Of a stretch of 64,000 nt of DNA, positions 24,557-35,998 are shown piece after piece. Position 1 is the stretch's first letter; every line of letters starts with the position of its first letter. A model generated the notes under the pieces. The model did not search any database. It was not told where the DNA came from and was given only the letters and a program-made list of their open reading frames with translations. Origin of the DNA: Nitrospirillum pindoramense (lineage in GTDB: Bacteria; Pseudomonadota; Alphaproteobacteria; Azospirillales; Azospirillaceae); assembly GCF_007827955.1 (NCBI RefSeq), contig NZ_VITR01000001.1, positions 372,001 through 436,000 of the forward strand, written 5' to 3'. The position numbers and the translations under genes are program-made.

Positions 24557-26134
24557 ATGTCTTTGCACGGTAAGCTGCTGATCGGCAGCGCCCGCGTCGC
24601 CACCGACGCCACCTTCACCGCCATTGATCCCGCCACCAACGCGGCTCTGGACACCGCCTTCGCCCAGGGTGGCGCCGATCATGTGGCCCAGGCCTGCGCC
24701 CTGGCCGCCGCCGCCTTCGACACCTTCCGCGAGACCAGCCTGGAGCTGCGCGCCAGCCTGCTGGAAAAGATCGCCGACAACATCCTGGCCCTGGGTGACG
24801 CCCTGCTGGACCGGGTCGGCCAGGAAAGCGGCCTGCCGCGCGCCCGGCTTGAGGGGGAGCGCGGCCGCACCATGGGCCAGCTGCGCCTGTTCGCCAGCGT
24901 CGTCCGCCAGGGTGACTGGCTGGGCGTGCGCGTCGATCCGGCCCTGCCGGAGCGCAAGCCCCTGCCGCGGGCCGACCTGCGCCTGCGCCACATCGCCGTG
25001 GGCCCTGTCGCCGTGTTCGGCGCCAGCAACTTCCCACTGGCCTTCTCCGTCGCTGGTGGCGACACCGCCTCGGCCCTGGCCGCCGGCTGCCCGGTGGTGG
25101 TGAAGGGCCATCCCGCCCACCCCGGCGCCAGCGAGATGGTGGGTGAGGCCATCGCCGCCGCCGTCAAGGAACTGGGCCTGCCCGAGGGCGTGTTCAGCCT
25201 GCTCAGCGGCACCACCAACGAACTGGGCGGCGCCCTGGTTGCCGACCCGCGCATCAAGGCGGTGGGCTTCACCGGTTCCCGTGCCGGCGGCCTGGCCCTG
25301 GTGCGCATCGCCCAGAGCCGTCCGGAACCGATTCCCGTCTATGCCGAGATGAGCAGCATCAACCCCGTGGTGCTGATGCCTGCCGCCCTGTCGGCGCGGG
25401 CCGAGGCCCTGGGCCAGGCCTTCGTCGGCTCGCTCACCATGGGCGCCGGCCAGTTCTGCACCAACCCGGGCCTGGTCATCGCCCAGGACGGCCCGGATCT
25501 GGAGCGCTTCATCGCCGCCGCCACCGAGGCTATCGGCCGGACCACGCCGCTGGTCATGCTGACCCCCGGCATCGCCAAGGCCTACAAGCAGGGCGTGAAG
25601 GCCCTGGCCGACAGCCCCAGCACCACCATCCTGGCCCAGGCGGCCGAGGGCGAGGGCAACACCTGCTCCGGCGTGCTGTTCAGCGTGACGGCGGCCGATT
25701 TCCTGGCCGACCCGGCCCTGGCGCACGAGGTCTTCGGCTCCTCCTCCGTCATCGTCCGCTGCCCGGATTTGGAAGCGGTGAAGGCGGTGCTGGAAGGCCT
25801 GGAAGGCCAGCTGACCGCCACCCTGCACCTGGACGAGGCGGACTATGACGCCGCTGCCGCCCTGGTGCCGACGCTGGAGCGCCGGGTGGGCCGCATCCTG
25901 GCCAACGCCTGGCCCACGGGCGTGGAGGTTTGCCACGCCATGGTGCATGGCGGTCCGTACCCGTCCACCTCCGACGGGCGCACCACCTCGGTCGGCACGC
26001 TGGCCATCGAGCGCTTCCTGCGCCCGGTCTGCTACCAGGACCTGCCGGACGCGTTGCTGCCGGCGGCGGTGAAACACGCCAACCCGCTGGGACTGAACCG
26101 CCGTGTCGACGGCGTGGTGCAGCCCGGCAAGTAA
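24557..26134 (+). CDS. 2-oxoglutarate semialdehyde dehydrogenase (last step of pentose oxidation)
   Basis: 525-residue NADP-type aldehyde dehydrogenase of the alpha-ketoglutarate semialdehyde dehydrogenase group (AraE of the Azospirillum L-arabinose route), oxidising 2,5-dioxopentanoate to 2-oxoglutarate. Markers are [20 protein letters not shown] near 155-175, [18 protein letters not shown], catalytic Glu264 (AEMSSINP) and nucleophile Cys301 ([10 protein letters not shown]). The C-terminal [20 protein letters not shown] block is typical of this subgroup. Length is standard. GGATAGGAA precedes the ATG. A strong terminator follows, separating it from the sugar dehydrogenase gene. Hydroxyproline- or galactarate-derived semialdehyde could also be the substrate, but the neighbours point to pentoses. 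Confidence 0.9.
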   Translation: MSLHGKLLIGSARVATDATFTAIDPATNAALDTAFAQGGADHVAQACALAAAAFDTFRETSLELRASLLEKIADNILALGDALLDRVGQESGLPRARLEGERGRTMGQLRLFASVVRQGDWLGVRVDPALPERKPLPRADLRLRHIAVGPVAVFGASNFPLAFSVAGGDTASALAAGCPVVVKGHPAHPGASEMVGEAIAAAVKELGLPEGVFSLLSGTTNELGGALVADPRIKAVGFTGSRAGGLALVRIAQSRPEPIPVYAEMSSINPVVLMPAALSARAEALGQAFVGSLTMGAGQFCTNPGLVIAQDGPDLERFIAAATEAIGRTTPLVMLTPGIAKAYKQGVKALADSPSTTILAQAAEGEGNTCSGVLFSVTAADFLADPALAHEVFGSSSVIVRCPDLEAVKAVLEGLEGQLTATLHLDEADYDAAAALVPTLERRVGRILANAWPTGVEVCHAMVHGGPYPSTSDGRTTSVGTLAIERFLRPVCYQDLPDALLPAAVKHANPLGLNRRVDGVVQPGK

Positions 26135-26142
26135 GTCGCCGC

Positions 26143-26175
26143 GGGGCGGGCCGGAAATACGGCCCGCCCCTTTTT
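26143..26175 (+). terminator. Rho-independent terminator
   Basis: An 11-base GC stem (GGGGCGGGCCG / CGGCCCGCCCC) with loop GAAATA is followed by five Ts, starting nine bases after the semialdehyde dehydrogenase stop. Confidence 0.92.
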
Positions 26176-26180
26176 CATAA

Positions 26181-27146
<966 letters not shown>

Positions 27147-27175
27147 GCCCGACGTCGTTTCGATGATTGATATCG

Positions 27176-27207
27176 AAAAAGCCGGCGGTGCTCCCGCCGG
27201 CTTTTTT
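27176..27207 (+). terminator. Rho-independent terminator
   Basis: Five As lead into the stem GCCGGCGG / CCGCCGGC (27181-27188 and 27194-27201) with a five-base loop, then six Ts. It ends the sugar dehydrogenase transcript. Confidence 0.93.
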
Positions 27208-27607
27208 CATCAGCGTGAAAACGCTTTCAAGGGGCGCTAGGGCTAAAGGCATAGGGGGTGCGGCCTCTCGGACCGTAACAATGTTTGCGCCGGCGCCAAC
27301 GACATCCCGAAATTTTTTATTTGGCACTGTGACTTAGCGGCAAGACCCTGATTAGTCATATATTTTTGCCAATGATCCGGCCTATGCCGTCCGTCTCCGT
27401 TGCAAGATGGTGAACGCGGCCTTGACAACGTTGCCACAGCTTCACAAAGATGCCCCCGCCAGTTGACCCAGCAATCGGTCGCGGCAACAAAAAAGCGGGG
27501 GGAAAATGAGCATTCCAAACATCACAAGACCGACTCCTGCGCCCGGCCTTTAAGGCCGCGAGGCGTTTTTGCGTGTCCACAAATAAATAAATCAAATTGG
27601 GAGAGAG
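27208..27607 (+). promoter_or_regulatory. Control region of TonB receptor 1 with two LacI-type operator candidates
   Basis: This 400-base gene-free stretch holds three palindromes. TGAAAACGCTTTCA at 27216-27229 and TGACAACGTTGCCA at 27423-27436 both fit TGnnAnCGnTnnCA, with one mismatched pair each. The second overlaps a TTGACA hexamer (27422-27427), though no good -10 follows at 16-18 bases. GGCCTT-T-AAGGCC at 27545-27557 is a perfect 6+6 repeat in the likely 5' leader. No LacI-family regulator gene is seen in the window. Confidence 0.5.
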
Positions 27608-30600
27608 ATGATGCGCCCGACCTCTAAGGCCATCGCATTGCTATCCGTCTCGGCACTGGCATTCACCTGGGCCGGCTTGGCCCACGGGCAGACCGCGTCC
27701 GATACCGCGAAGGACGATTCCCTGGATGAAATCGTCGTCGTGGGTATGCGCAAGGCCCTGAACAACGCGCAGGAATTCAAACGCAACTCTGAAGAGATCG
27801 TGGACTCGATCTCCGCCGTCGACATCGGCGCCTTGCCGGACCGCTCGGTGACCGAAGCGCTGCAGCGCGTCCCCGGCATCAGCATCGGCCGCACGGATGA
27901 GCCGCGCGACATCGACCGGCTGAACGTCGAAGGGTCGGGCGTGCAGATTCGCGGCCTGACCTGGGTGCGTTCCGAGATCAACGGGCGCGACAGCTTCGGC
28001 GCCAAGAACGGCCGCGCGCTGGGGTGGGAAGATGTCACGCCTGAATTGGCGGCTGGCGTCGATGTCTACAAGAACCCCTCGGCGGACATCGTCGAGGGCG
28101 GCCTGGGCGGCACCATCAATCTGCGCACCCGTATGCCGTTCGACAGCGACGGCCAGGTGATCGGCCTGTCGGCGGACGCCACCAATGGCGACCTGCGGCA
28201 TAAGTGGACGCCCTCGGCGTCAGGGCTCTACTCCAACCGCTGGGATACCAAGATCGGTGAGATCGGCATCCTGGTGGACGTCGCCCATTCCGAACTCAGC
28301 AGCCGCCTGAACGCGCTGGAGGTCGACCCCTACAACGCCCATTCCACCAAGACCCAGTCGTCCTACGACGGCGGCACGACCTTCAACTTCAACGGCGACA
28401 ATTCCATCAGTGGCCAGCCGAAGTCGGTGGTCATGGTTCCCAGCGGCGTCGAATACCGTCTGGAAGACCGCGACCGCACCCGTGATGGCCAGTACGGCGC
28501 CCTGCAGTGGAAGCCGACGGACGAGCTGGAGATCTACGGCACCTACTTCCGCTCCACCTCCAAGCTGGTGAGCACCGACCATTTCGCCCAGACGTCGGCC
28601 TGCTGCTCCGCGACCAACAACCAGAGCTTCCTGAACCAGCCGGCGGCCGGCAGCGGCTTCACCTTCGATGGTGACGGCAACTTCCTGACCGGCACCATCG
28701 TCGACGGCGGTGGCGGTGGCAACGGCGTCGCCAACAGCTTCCTGCTGAACCTGGGTACCCGGTATGGCGAGGAGAATGACGAGACGTGGGACGCCTCGGG
28801 TGGCGTGAAGTGGAACCACGACCGCTGGCACGTCAACGCGGACTTCCAGCGCATCTTCTCCCGCCGCGACGACTATGACATGACCGTCTACAACACGGTC
28901 ACGGCCACGGGCGGCGTGGGCCTGGACCTGCGGGGCGACCTGCCCGTCATCAAGATGCAGAACCTGACGGCCACGCCCAACGTGTTCAACCTCTATGCGG
29001 CCATGGATCATAATGAGATCGACAAGGCCGATGAGACCGCGGGCAAGTTTGATACCGTCTACGACGTCGACGGCGATTTCCTGAAATCGCTGAAGTTCGG
29101 CTTCCGCAGCACCGACCGCCATTCCATCCAACGCGACGGCGGCTACAACTGGGCATTGATTTCAGCGCCTTGGGCCTTCACCGGCCAGACGGCGACGGTG
29201 GGGCAGTTCCCCGAGCATCAGGAAATCGTCAACTTCAACAGCTTCCTGGGCGGCAGCATGCCGTCGCTGTGGATGCCCAGCGTGGATCTGGCCAAGAACA
29301 AGACCCTGCTGGCCAGCTACATGCAGAAGCTGCTGTACACGCCGAACCTGGGCAGCAACCTGGCGGCCTACACCGACGGGACCTACGGGTATTACTGCGC
29401 CACCTGCGGCCATGGCACCATTCCGTCCTGGGCGGCCAATGGTGGCAAGTACAGCCCGTTCCCCAACGGCAGCCTGGCCGGTTATCTGCCCATCTGGGCC
29501 GGTGCGCCGGTGGACGCCAACAACAAGCTGCTCAGCACCACCCAGCCGGTGGGCAGCAACATCACCTTCTGGCAGCCCTTCAACGGCAACTACAACTACG
29601 CCCCGACCTCCACTTCGGGCCTGGGCACCAATGACCAGTCCGAATGGACCAACGCCGTCTATGCCCAGGTGCGCTTTGGCCACGACGACCTGTTCGGCTG
29701 GAACCTGCCCTGGGACGGCAACATCGGTGTCCGCGCCGTGAGGACCGACAGCCATTCCATCGGCTTCGGCCATGTGGCGTCCCTGACCCAGAACGGGGAC
29801 ACCTCGTCGTATTCGCCCGCGGCGTTGCAGGCGCTCTTGTTCGCCAATGGCGCCAACAACATCACCTCGTTCAGCAACCACTACACCGACATCCTGCCCA
29901 GCCTGAACCTGCGGTTCAAACCCCAGGATGACATGGCCATCCGCTTCGCGGCCGCCACGTCCATCGTGCGGCCGGACTTCTACCAGCTGTCGCCGTCCTT
30001 CACGATGACCGGCACCTATCAAAACCGGGCGGCCACGGTGGCGGACAAGGTCATCAACACTGTCACCAACCAGCCCTATACCCAGGCCGAGTTGGACAAG
30101 GCGGCGGCGACGGGTAGCCCGGTCATGTACAACACCGGGGTGTCCTTCGCCTTCAACACGGGCAATCCGAACCTGAAGCCCATGCGGGCCCAGTCCTTCG
30201 ACCTGTCCTACGAATGGTATCTGAAGCCGGGCTCCATGGTGTCCTTCGGCGTGTTCGACAAGGAAATCTACGACTACATCCAGAGCGACCAGACGGTCGT
30301 CCAGGTGACCAACAACGGCATCACCCAGACGGTCGTCGGCAATGTGCCGCAGAACCACGGCCATGGCCGCATCATGGGCCTGGAAGGCCAGGTCACCTAC
30401 TTCTACGACTTCCTGCCGGGCGTGCTCAGCGGCCTGGGCACGGACGTCAACTTCACCATCCTGGACAGCAGCGGTACGCAGAACACCTCCGGCAGCGTGT
30501 TCGACGGCAGCCAGATCGGGGCCAGCAAGCTGAAGCTGCCCCTGGAACAGCTGTCGACCTACACCCTGAACGCGGCCCTGCTGTACACCAAGTACGACTT

Positions 30601-30910
30601 CGACTTCCGCCTGGCCTACAATTGGCGGTCGCGCTACCTGATGGCGGCCTCAGCCTCCAACGTCCAGGCGCCGGCCTACATGGAAGACTACGGCCAGTTG
30701 GATGCCTCGCTGGTCTATTCGATCAACGAGCATTTCAAGGTCGGTGTCCAGGCGGCCAACCTGCTGGCAACCAAGAACGTCATCTCGATCGACGAGCGTG
30801 ACAACTGGTACTACGGCACCCAGGGCAACATGAGCGACAGCCTGATCTACAAGCACAACTACACGGTCGCGGACCGTCGCTACTCCCTGGTCTTCCGCGC
30901 CGTTTACTAA
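27608..30910 (+). CDS. TonB-dependent receptor 1 (TonB-Xanth-Caul type)
   Basis: About 1100 residues. A Sec signal (to about AHG at 27) is followed by a short DSLDEIVVVGMRKAL TonB-box/plug entry. The plug carries SITEALQRVPG-like sequence (VTEALQRVPGISIGRT) and the PSADIVEGGLGGTINLRTRMP end. A 22-strand barrel ends in an aromatic residue (LVFRAVY). Size, the VEGGLGGTINL signature and the neighbouring halogenase-like genes place it in the large Caulobacter/Xanthomonas carbohydrate-receptor family. It would import oligosaccharides, here probably arabinose-containing, across the outer membrane with TonB-ExbBD energy. GGGAGAGAG precedes tandem ATGs at 27608 and 27611. The C-terminal half contains a short Cys pair (YYCATCGHG). 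Confidence 0.92.
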   Translation: MMRPTSKAIALLSVSALAFTWAGLAHGQTASDTAKDDSLDEIVVVGMRKALNNAQEFKRNSEEIVDSISAVDIGALPDRSVTEALQRVPGISIGRTDEPRDIDRLNVEGSGVQIRGLTWVRSEINGRDSFGAKNGRALGWEDVTPELAAGVDVYKNPSADIVEGGLGGTINLRTRMPFDSDGQVIGLSADATNGDLRHKWTPSASGLYSNRWDTKIGEIGILVDVAHSELSSRLNALEVDPYNAHSTKTQSSYDGGTTFNFNGDNSISGQPKSVVMVPSGVEYRLEDRDRTRDGQYGALQWKPTDELEIYGTYFRSTSKLVSTDHFAQTSACCSATNNQSFLNQPAAGSGFTFDGDGNFLTGTIVDGGGGGNGVANSFLLNLGTRYGEENDETWDASGGVKWNHDRWHVNADFQRIFSRRDDYDMTVYNTVTATGGVGLDLRGDLPVIKMQNLTATPNVFNLYAAMDHNEIDKADETAGKFDTVYDVDGDFLKSLKFGFRSTDRHSIQRDGGYNWALISAPWAFTGQTATVGQFPEHQEIVNFNSFLGGSMPSLWMPSVDLAKNKTLLASYMQKLLYTPNLGSNLAAYTDGTYGYYCATCGHGTIPSWAANGGKYSPFPNGSLAGYLPIWAGAPVDANNKLLSTTQPVGSNITFWQPFNGNYNYAPTSTSGLGTNDQSEWTNAVYAQVRFGHDDLFGWNLPWDGNIGVRAVRTDSHSIGFGHVASLTQNGDTSSYSPAALQALLFANGANNITSFSNHYTDILPSLNLRFKPQDDMAIRFAAATSIVRPDFYQLSPSFTMTGTYQNRAATVADKVINTVTNQPYTQAELDKAAATGSPVMYNTGVSFAFNTGNPNLKPMRAQSFDLSYEWYLKPGSMVSFGVFDKEIYDYIQSDQTVVQVTNNGITQTVVGNVPQNHGHGRIMGLEGQVTYFYDFLPGVLSGLGTDVNFTILDSSGTQNTSGSVFDGSQIGASKLKLPLEQLSTYTLNAALLYTKYDFDFRLAYNWRSRYLMAASASNVQAPAYMEDYGQLDASLVYSINEHFKVGVQAANLLATKNVISIDERDNWYYGTQGNMSDSLIYKHNYTVADRRYSLVFRAVY

Positions 30911-31046
30911 GCGTGCGGTAAGTATTGAGAAGGCGGCGTCGGTGGGATCATCGGCGCCGCCCGAATTGCGATAGAGTAAGGAAACCAGGTCGCGGGGCAG
31001 GTACGCCGTGGCCTGGTTTCACCAGTTCGGTTTCGGGGGGAATCCC

Positions 31047-32567
31047 ATGTCCGCGTCAACGGTCACGCGTCTGGTCATCGTCGGCGGGGGCACCGCCGGA
31101 TGGATGTCCGCCGCCTTCCTGTCCAGTCTGTTCCCCGCGCGCCAGCTGTCGCTGACCGTGGTGGAATCGGCGGAGATCGGCACCATCGGCGTGGGGGAGG
31201 CGACCATTCCTCCCATCCAGGTCTTCAACAAGGCGGCAGGCATCGACGAGGCCGCGTTCCTGCGCGCCACCGAAGGCACCTACAAGCTGGGTATCGAGTT
31301 TGTGGATTGGCTGCGGCCGGGCCACCGCTACATGCACCCCTTTGGCCAGCCGGGCCAGGCCATCAACGGCGCCTCCTTTCATGCCTGGTGGCTGCGGCTG
31401 CGGGCGGCCGGGTATCCCCATCCACTGTCCGATTTCTGGATGAGCGAGGTCCTGGCCCGAAAGAACCGCTTCGATTTCCCCTCCAGCGATCCGCGCACGC
31501 CCAAGTCCAACCTGGCCTACGCCTATCATTTCGACGCCGGGCTCTATGCCCAATTCCTGCGCCGCATCGCGGAATCGCGCGGCGTCCGGCGGATCGAGGC
31601 GACGGTGGCCAATGTCGCCCTGGATGGCGCCGACGGCACCGTCAGCCACCTGGACCTGGCCGATGGCCGCCGAGTGGAGGGCGACTTTTTCATCGACTGC
31701 ACCGGTTTCCGCGCCCTGCTCATCGGCCAGGCGCTGGGGCAGGGGTATGAGGACTGGTCGCATTATCTGCCGGCCAACCGGGCCGTGGCCGTGCCGTCGC
31801 AACGGGTGGCGGCGCCAGTGCCCTACACCAGCGCCACGGCGCGGACGGCCGGGTGGCAATGGCGCATCAATCTGCGTCACCGCACCGGCAACGGTTATGT
31901 CTATGTCAGCGACCTGATCAGCGATGATGAGGCGGCGGCCACCCTACTGGCCAACCTGGACGCGCCGGCGTTGGACGACCCGCGCTTCCTGCGCTTCACC
32001 ACCGGCCGTCGGCGGTCGCGGCATAAGAACGTGCTGGCGGTGGGGCTCAGCTCCGGCTTCCTGGAGCCTCTGGAATCCACCAGTATCCATTTCATCCAGC
32101 ACGCGCTGATCAAGTTCGCCGCCACCTTCCCCTTGGCCAAGGATGACCCCGTCTCCGCCGGCATCTTCAACCGCATCATGGCGGAGGAGTTGGAGCAGGT
32201 GCGCGACTTCCTGGTGTTCCACTATCACGCCAACGACCGCGTGGGCGAACCGCTGTGGGACCGGGCACGGGCCATGCCCCTTCCCGACAGCCTGGTGGAG
32301 AAGATGGCGCTGTTTCGCGCCCGCGGCTTCGCCATCTTCCCCAGCCAGACCCTGTTCCAGGAACCTAACTGGCTGGCCGTCATGCTGGGCCAGGGGCTGG
32401 AGCCGCAGTCCTACGACCCCCTGACGGATGGCGCCCCGCTGGAGGAGGTGCGCGGCGGCTTCGACGCCATGCGCCGCACCATCGCCCAGGTGGCGGACGG
32501 CTGCCACCCCCATGAGGCCTTCCTGGACGATGGCGCCGCCGTGCCGATGGCCCGCGCCCGCGCATGA
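31047..32567 (+). CDS. Tryptophan-halogenase-like flavoprotein 1
   Basis: About 506 residues of the Trp_halogenase family (FAD-dependent). The GGGTAGW dinucleotide motif is at about 13-19. GVGEATIPPI is near 48, and Lys80 in GTYKLGIEFVDW is the equivalent of the catalytic lysine. The GFLEPLESTSIHFIQ segment contributes the glutamate. The halogenase marker WxWxIP reads WQWRIN here, so the proline is missing. Homologues commonly follow large TonB receptors in Caulobacterales and Xanthomonadales, where no halogenated product is known. Function in polysaccharide use or receptor modification is open. I start at ATG 31047, after GGGGGGAATCCC; 136 bases separate it from the receptor. Its stop overlaps the second copy as ATGA. 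Confidence 0.85.
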   Translation: MSASTVTRLVIVGGGTAGWMSAAFLSSLFPARQLSLTVVESAEIGTIGVGEATIPPIQVFNKAAGIDEAAFLRATEGTYKLGIEFVDWLRPGHRYMHPFGQPGQAINGASFHAWWLRLRAAGYPHPLSDFWMSEVLARKNRFDFPSSDPRTPKSNLAYAYHFDAGLYAQFLRRIAESRGVRRIEATVANVALDGADGTVSHLDLADGRRVEGDFFIDCTGFRALLIGQALGQGYEDWSHYLPANRAVAVPSQRVAAPVPYTSATARTAGWQWRINLRHRTGNGYVYVSDLISDDEAAATLLANLDAPALDDPRFLRFTTGRRRSRHKNVLAVGLSSGFLEPLESTSIHFIQHALIKFAATFPLAKDDPVSAGIFNRIMAEELEQVRDFLVFHYHANDRVGEPLWDRARAMPLPDSLVEKMALFRARGFAIFPSQTLFQEPNWLAVMLGQGLEPQSYDPLTDGAPLEEVRGGFDAMRRTIAQVADGCHPHEAFLDDGAAVPMARARA

Positions 32568-34090
32568 CCGTCCCGAGCCAAGGCCCCCTGCGCCGCATCC
32601 TCATTGTCGGTGGCGGCACTGCCGGCTGGATGGCGGCCTGCGCTCTGAACCAAGCCGTGCGGGCGGGCGGCACGCGGGTCGAGCTGGTGGAATCGGATGC
32701 CATCGGCACCGTCGGGGTGGGGGAGGCGACGGTGCCCCCCATCCGCCAGTTCAACCAGGACATCGGCCTGGATGAGGCCACCTTCATCAAGGCGACCCAG
32801 GGCACGTTCAAGCTGGGCATCGAATTTCAGGACTGGCGCGCGACCGGAACCCGCTTCTTCCATGGCTTTGGCGACTACATCGTCAACGCTGGGCCGTTTT
32901 CCACCCTGAACCATTGGCTGGTGGCGCGCGATCTGGTGGGGGAGGCGGCGGGCGATTTCGACGCCTATCACATGGCGGCCGTCATGGCCCGTGCCGGGCG
33001 GTTCGCCGCCCCCGACAACGATCCCCGCTCCCCCTATTATTACTTCAATTACGCCTTCCATTTCGACGCCGGCCTCTATGCCCGCCTGTTGCGGACCAAG
33101 GCGGAGGCGGAGGGCGTGACGCGCCATGAGGGGCGCATCGTCGCCACCGACCTGCACCCCGAGACCGGGCACATCCGCTCCGTCCGGCTGGACGACGGGC
33201 GGGACCTGTCGGCGGACCTGTTCATCGACTGCTCCGGTTTCATCGCCCTGTTGGCGGACAAGGCGCTGGGGGAGCGGTTCATCGACTACGGCCATTGGCT
33301 GCCGGTGGACCGCGCCTGGGCGGTGCCTTGCGCCAGCGTGGGGCCACCGTCGCCCTACACCCGCGCAACAGCTTTGGAGGCGGGATGGCAGTGGCGCATC
33401 CCCTTGCAGCACCGCACCGGCAACGGCTACGTCTTCTCCACCGCCCATGTCACGGAAGACGCGGCCCGTGCTCGCCTGCTGGCCAATTTGGACGGGCAGG
33501 CCCTGGACGAGCCGCGGTTGTTACGGTTCCGAACCGGCCGGCGGGAGCGGTTCTGGGCGCGCAATTGCGTCGCCATCGGCCTGTCCTCCGGCTTTGTCGA
33601 GCCGCTGGAGTCCACCTCCATCTCCTTGATCCAGGGTGGCATCACCCGGCTGATCAGCCTGTTGCCGGACCTGTCGTTCAATCCGGGGCTGGCGGCGGAA
33701 TACAACCGTGTCCAGGCGTTGGAATTCGACCGCATCCGCGACTTCATCATCCTGCACTATGCCCTGACGCAGCGGGACGACACCGCCTTTTGGCGGGAGC
33801 GGCGCGGGATGGCGCTGCCCGACACCCTGGCCTATCGCATCGAAACCTTCCGCGAGACGGGGCATGTGGTGCTGCTGAACGAGGAAACCTTCGTCGCTCC
33901 CAGCTGGCAGGCCCTGTTCATCGGCCTGGGCCTGATCCCCAAGCGCCGCGACCCCCTGATGGCCGCGCAGCGGCGCGAAGAGATCATCGAAACCCTGCGC
34001 CTGCGCCGCACCAGCCTAGCCAGCGCCGCCCAGCGGCTGCCCACGCATGCGGCGTTCCTGGCGCGGCTTGGGATGACCGAGAGCCCATAA
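32564..34090 (+). CDS. Tryptophan-halogenase-like flavoprotein 2
   Basis: 508 residues, a diverged paralogue of the preceding gene and translated with it (ATGA overlap). FAD motif IVGGGTAGWMAA at about 14-25, GVGEATVPPI near 51, Lys83 in GTFKLGIEFQDW, an intact WQWRIPLQHRTGNGY (WxWxIP present) and GFVEPLESTSISLIQ. It therefore retains the halogenase fingerprint that copy 1 has lost. The pair may act as a complex or on different substrates. A partner flavin reductase is not seen in the window. The downstream hairpin at 34.1 kb separates it from the convergent dehydratase gene. Confidence 0.87.
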   Translation: MTVPSQGPLRRILIVGGGTAGWMAACALNQAVRAGGTRVELVESDAIGTVGVGEATVPPIRQFNQDIGLDEATFIKATQGTFKLGIEFQDWRATGTRFFHGFGDYIVNAGPFSTLNHWLVARDLVGEAAGDFDAYHMAAVMARAGRFAAPDNDPRSPYYYFNYAFHFDAGLYARLLRTKAEAEGVTRHEGRIVATDLHPETGHIRSVRLDDGRDLSADLFIDCSGFIALLADKALGERFIDYGHWLPVDRAWAVPCASVGPPSPYTRATALEAGWQWRIPLQHRTGNGYVFSTAHVTEDAARARLLANLDGQALDEPRLLRFRTGRRERFWARNCVAIGLSSGFVEPLESTSISLIQGGITRLISLLPDLSFNPGLAAEYNRVQALEFDRIRDFIILHYALTQRDDTAFWRERRGMALPDTLAYRIETFRETGHVVLLNEETFVAPSWQALFIGLGLIPKRRDPLMAAQRREEIIETLRLRRTSLASAAQRLPTHAAFLARLGMTESP

Positions 34091-34093
34091 GAA

Positions 34094-34125
34094 AAGGCGG
34101 CGGCGCTTTCCAGCACCGCCGCCTT
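34094..34125. terminator. Bidirectional terminator hairpin between convergent genes
   Basis: A ten-base stem AAGGCGGCGG / CCGCCGCCTT with a 12-base loop. On the minus strand it is followed by TTTTCTTAT, so it best terminates the dehydratase operon; the plus side has a weaker T-tract. Confidence 0.75.
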
Positions 34126-34140
34126 GCTCCTGTCCACGGC

Positions 34141-35949
34141 TCAGTGATTGTCGCGCGGGATGCCGTGGGTCTGGGCCACGCGCTGGTATTTCACCGCGGG
34201 TTCCAGCACGGCGCCGTCGCCCAGCTGGCCGACCATGCCGCGCTGGATTTCCTGCCATGGCGTCTGGCTGTCCGGGTACCGATAACCGCCGGCGGCTTCC
34301 AGGGCCTGGCGGCGGGCTGCCAGTTCGGCGTCGCTGATCAGGATGTTGGCGGTGCCGGCCTTAAGGTCGATGCGCACCCGGTCGCCCGTCCGCAGCAAGG
34401 CGATGGCCCCGCCGGCCGCCGCCTCGGGCGAGGCGTTCAGGATGGAGGGGGAGCCGGATGTGCCGGACTGCCGGCCGTCGCCGATGCAGGGCAGGGCGGT
34501 GATGCCCTGCTTGATCAGGTAGGCCGGCGGCCGCATGTTTACCACCTCGGCAGCACCAGGATAACCCACCGGGCCGGCGCCGCGCATGAACAGCAGGGTG
34601 TGGGCGTCGATGCCCAGGGCGGGATCATCGATGCGGTGGTGGTAATCCTCCGGCCCGTCGAACACCACGGCCTTGCCCTCGAAGGCGTCGGGATCGTCGG
34701 GGTTGGACAGGTAGCGGTCGCGGAACTCATCCGAGATGACGCTGGTCTTCATGATGGCGTTGTCGAACAGGTTGCCGCGCAGCACCAGGAAGCCGGCATC
34801 CTTCTTCAACGGGTTGTCGAAGGGACGGATGACGTCGGGCAGCTTGATCTCGGCATCGCGGCAGTTGTCGCCGATGGTCTTGCCGTTGGCGGTCAGGGCC
34901 TGCTCATGGATCAGGCCCTGCTTCATCAGCTCGTTCACCACGGCGGGCACGCCGCCGGCGTGGTGATAGTCCTCACCCAGATATTCGCCGGCCGGCTGCA
35001 GGTTCACCAGCAGCGGCACCTTGTGGCCATGGGTCTGCCAGTCCTGCAGATCCAGATCCACGCCGATGTGCCGGGCGATGGCCGCCAGGTGGATGGGGGC
35101 GTTGGTGGAGCCGCCGATGGCCGAATTCACCACGATGGCGTTCAGGAAGGCCTCGCGCGTCATGATGTCCGAAGGCTTCAGGTCCTCGTTCACCATCTCG
35201 ACGATGCGCTTGCCCGTCTCGTAGGCGATCTGCTGACGCTCGCGGTAGGGGGCGGGGATGGCGGCGGAGCCCGGCAGTTGCATGCCCAGCACCTCGGCCA
35301 GGCTGTTCATGGTCGTGGCGGTGCCCATGGTGTTGCAATAGCCGGTCGAGGGGGCGGAACTGGCCACCAGCTCGATGAACTTGCGCTGGTCGATCTCGCC
35401 CGCCGCCAGCATCTGGCGCGCCTTCCACACGATGGTGCCGGAGCCCGTGCGCTCCCCATTGTGCCAGCCGTTCAGCATGGGGCCGACGGACAGGGCGATG
35501 GCCGGAATGTTGACCGTGGCCGCGGCCATCAGGCAGGCCGGCGTGGTCTTGTCGCAGCCGATGGTCAGCACCACGCCGTCGATGGGATAGCCGTGCAGCA
35601 GTTCCACCAGACCCAGATAGGCCAGGTTGCGGTCCAGGCCGGCGGTGGGGCGCTTGCCGGTTTCCTGGATGGGGTGAACGGGGAACTCGATGGCGATGCC
35701 GCCGGCCTGGCGGATGCCCTCGCGCAGGCGCTGGGCCAGCACCAGATGGTGGCGGTTGCAGGGCGACAGGTCCGACCCCGTCTGGGCGATGCCGATGATG
35801 GGCATGCCCGATTGCAGCTCATCCAGCGTCAGGCCGTAATTCAAATAGCGCTCGAGGTACAGCGCCGTCATGTCCGGGTTGTCCGGGTTGTCGAACCAGG
35901 CGCGGGACCGCAGTTTGGGCTTGCCGTTGGAAGAGTCGGACGCAGTCAT
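34141..35949 (-). CDS. IlvD/EDD-family sugar-acid dehydratase (L-arabonate/D-xylonate type)
   Basis: 602 residues. Iron-sulfur ligands are expected at Cys64 (DLSPCNRHH) and Cys132/Cys139 ([10 protein letters not shown]); active-site blocks are [25 protein letters not shown] and [18 protein letters not shown]. The [24 protein letters not shown]-terminus and [17 protein letters not shown] are typical of the sugar-acid branch (arabonate, xylonate) rather than the amino-acid branch. It converts L-arabonate to 2-keto-3-deoxy-L-arabonate (the enzyme called AraC in Azospirillum). It is the last gene of the minus-strand importer/regulator operon, 49 bases after the regulator. No strong ribosome site precedes the ATG. 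Confidence 0.9.
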   Translation of the reverse strand: MTASDSSNGKPKLRSRAWFDNPDNPDMTALYLERYLNYGLTLDELQSGMPIIGIAQTGSDLSPCNRHHLVLAQRLREGIRQAGGIAIEFPVHPIQETGKRPTAGLDRNLAYLGLVELLHGYPIDGVVLTIGCDKTTPACLMAAATVNIPAIALSVGPMLNGWHNGERTGSGTIVWKARQMLAAGEIDQRKFIELVASSAPSTGYCNTMGTATTMNSLAEVLGMQLPGSAAIPAPYRERQQIAYETGKRIVEMVNEDLKPSDIMTREAFLNAIVVNSAIGGSTNAPIHLAAIARHIGVDLDLQDWQTHGHKVPLLVNLQPAGEYLGEDYHHAGGVPAVVNELMKQGLIHEQALTANGKTIGDNCRDAEIKLPDVIRPFDNPLKKDAGFLVLRGNLFDNAIMKTSVISDEFRDRYLSNPDDPDAFEGKAVVFDGPEDYHHRIDDPALGIDAHTLLFMRGAGPVGYPGAAEVVNMRPPAYLIKQGITALPCIGDGRQSGTSGSPSILNASPEAAAGGAIALLRTGDRVRIDLKAGTANILISDAELAARRQALEAAGGYRYPDSQTPWQEIQRGMVGQLGDGAVLEPAVKYQRVAQTHGIPRDNH

Positions 35950-35998
35950 TGGGGTGGGCTTTCTTCAGGAATGCGGTCAAGACGGTAGAAGGGGAAAC

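Noticed and set aside
27422-27450. TTGACA upstream of TonB receptor 1 as a complete sigma-70 promoter
   Set aside because: No acceptable -10 hexamer occurs 16-18 bases downstream; only the hexamer and the overlapping operator-like palindrome are supported.
30928-30956. GGCGGCG...CGCCGCC hairpin after TonB receptor 1 as a terminator
   Set aside because: The loop is long and no T-run follows, so it was not called; the halogenase genes may be cotranscribed.
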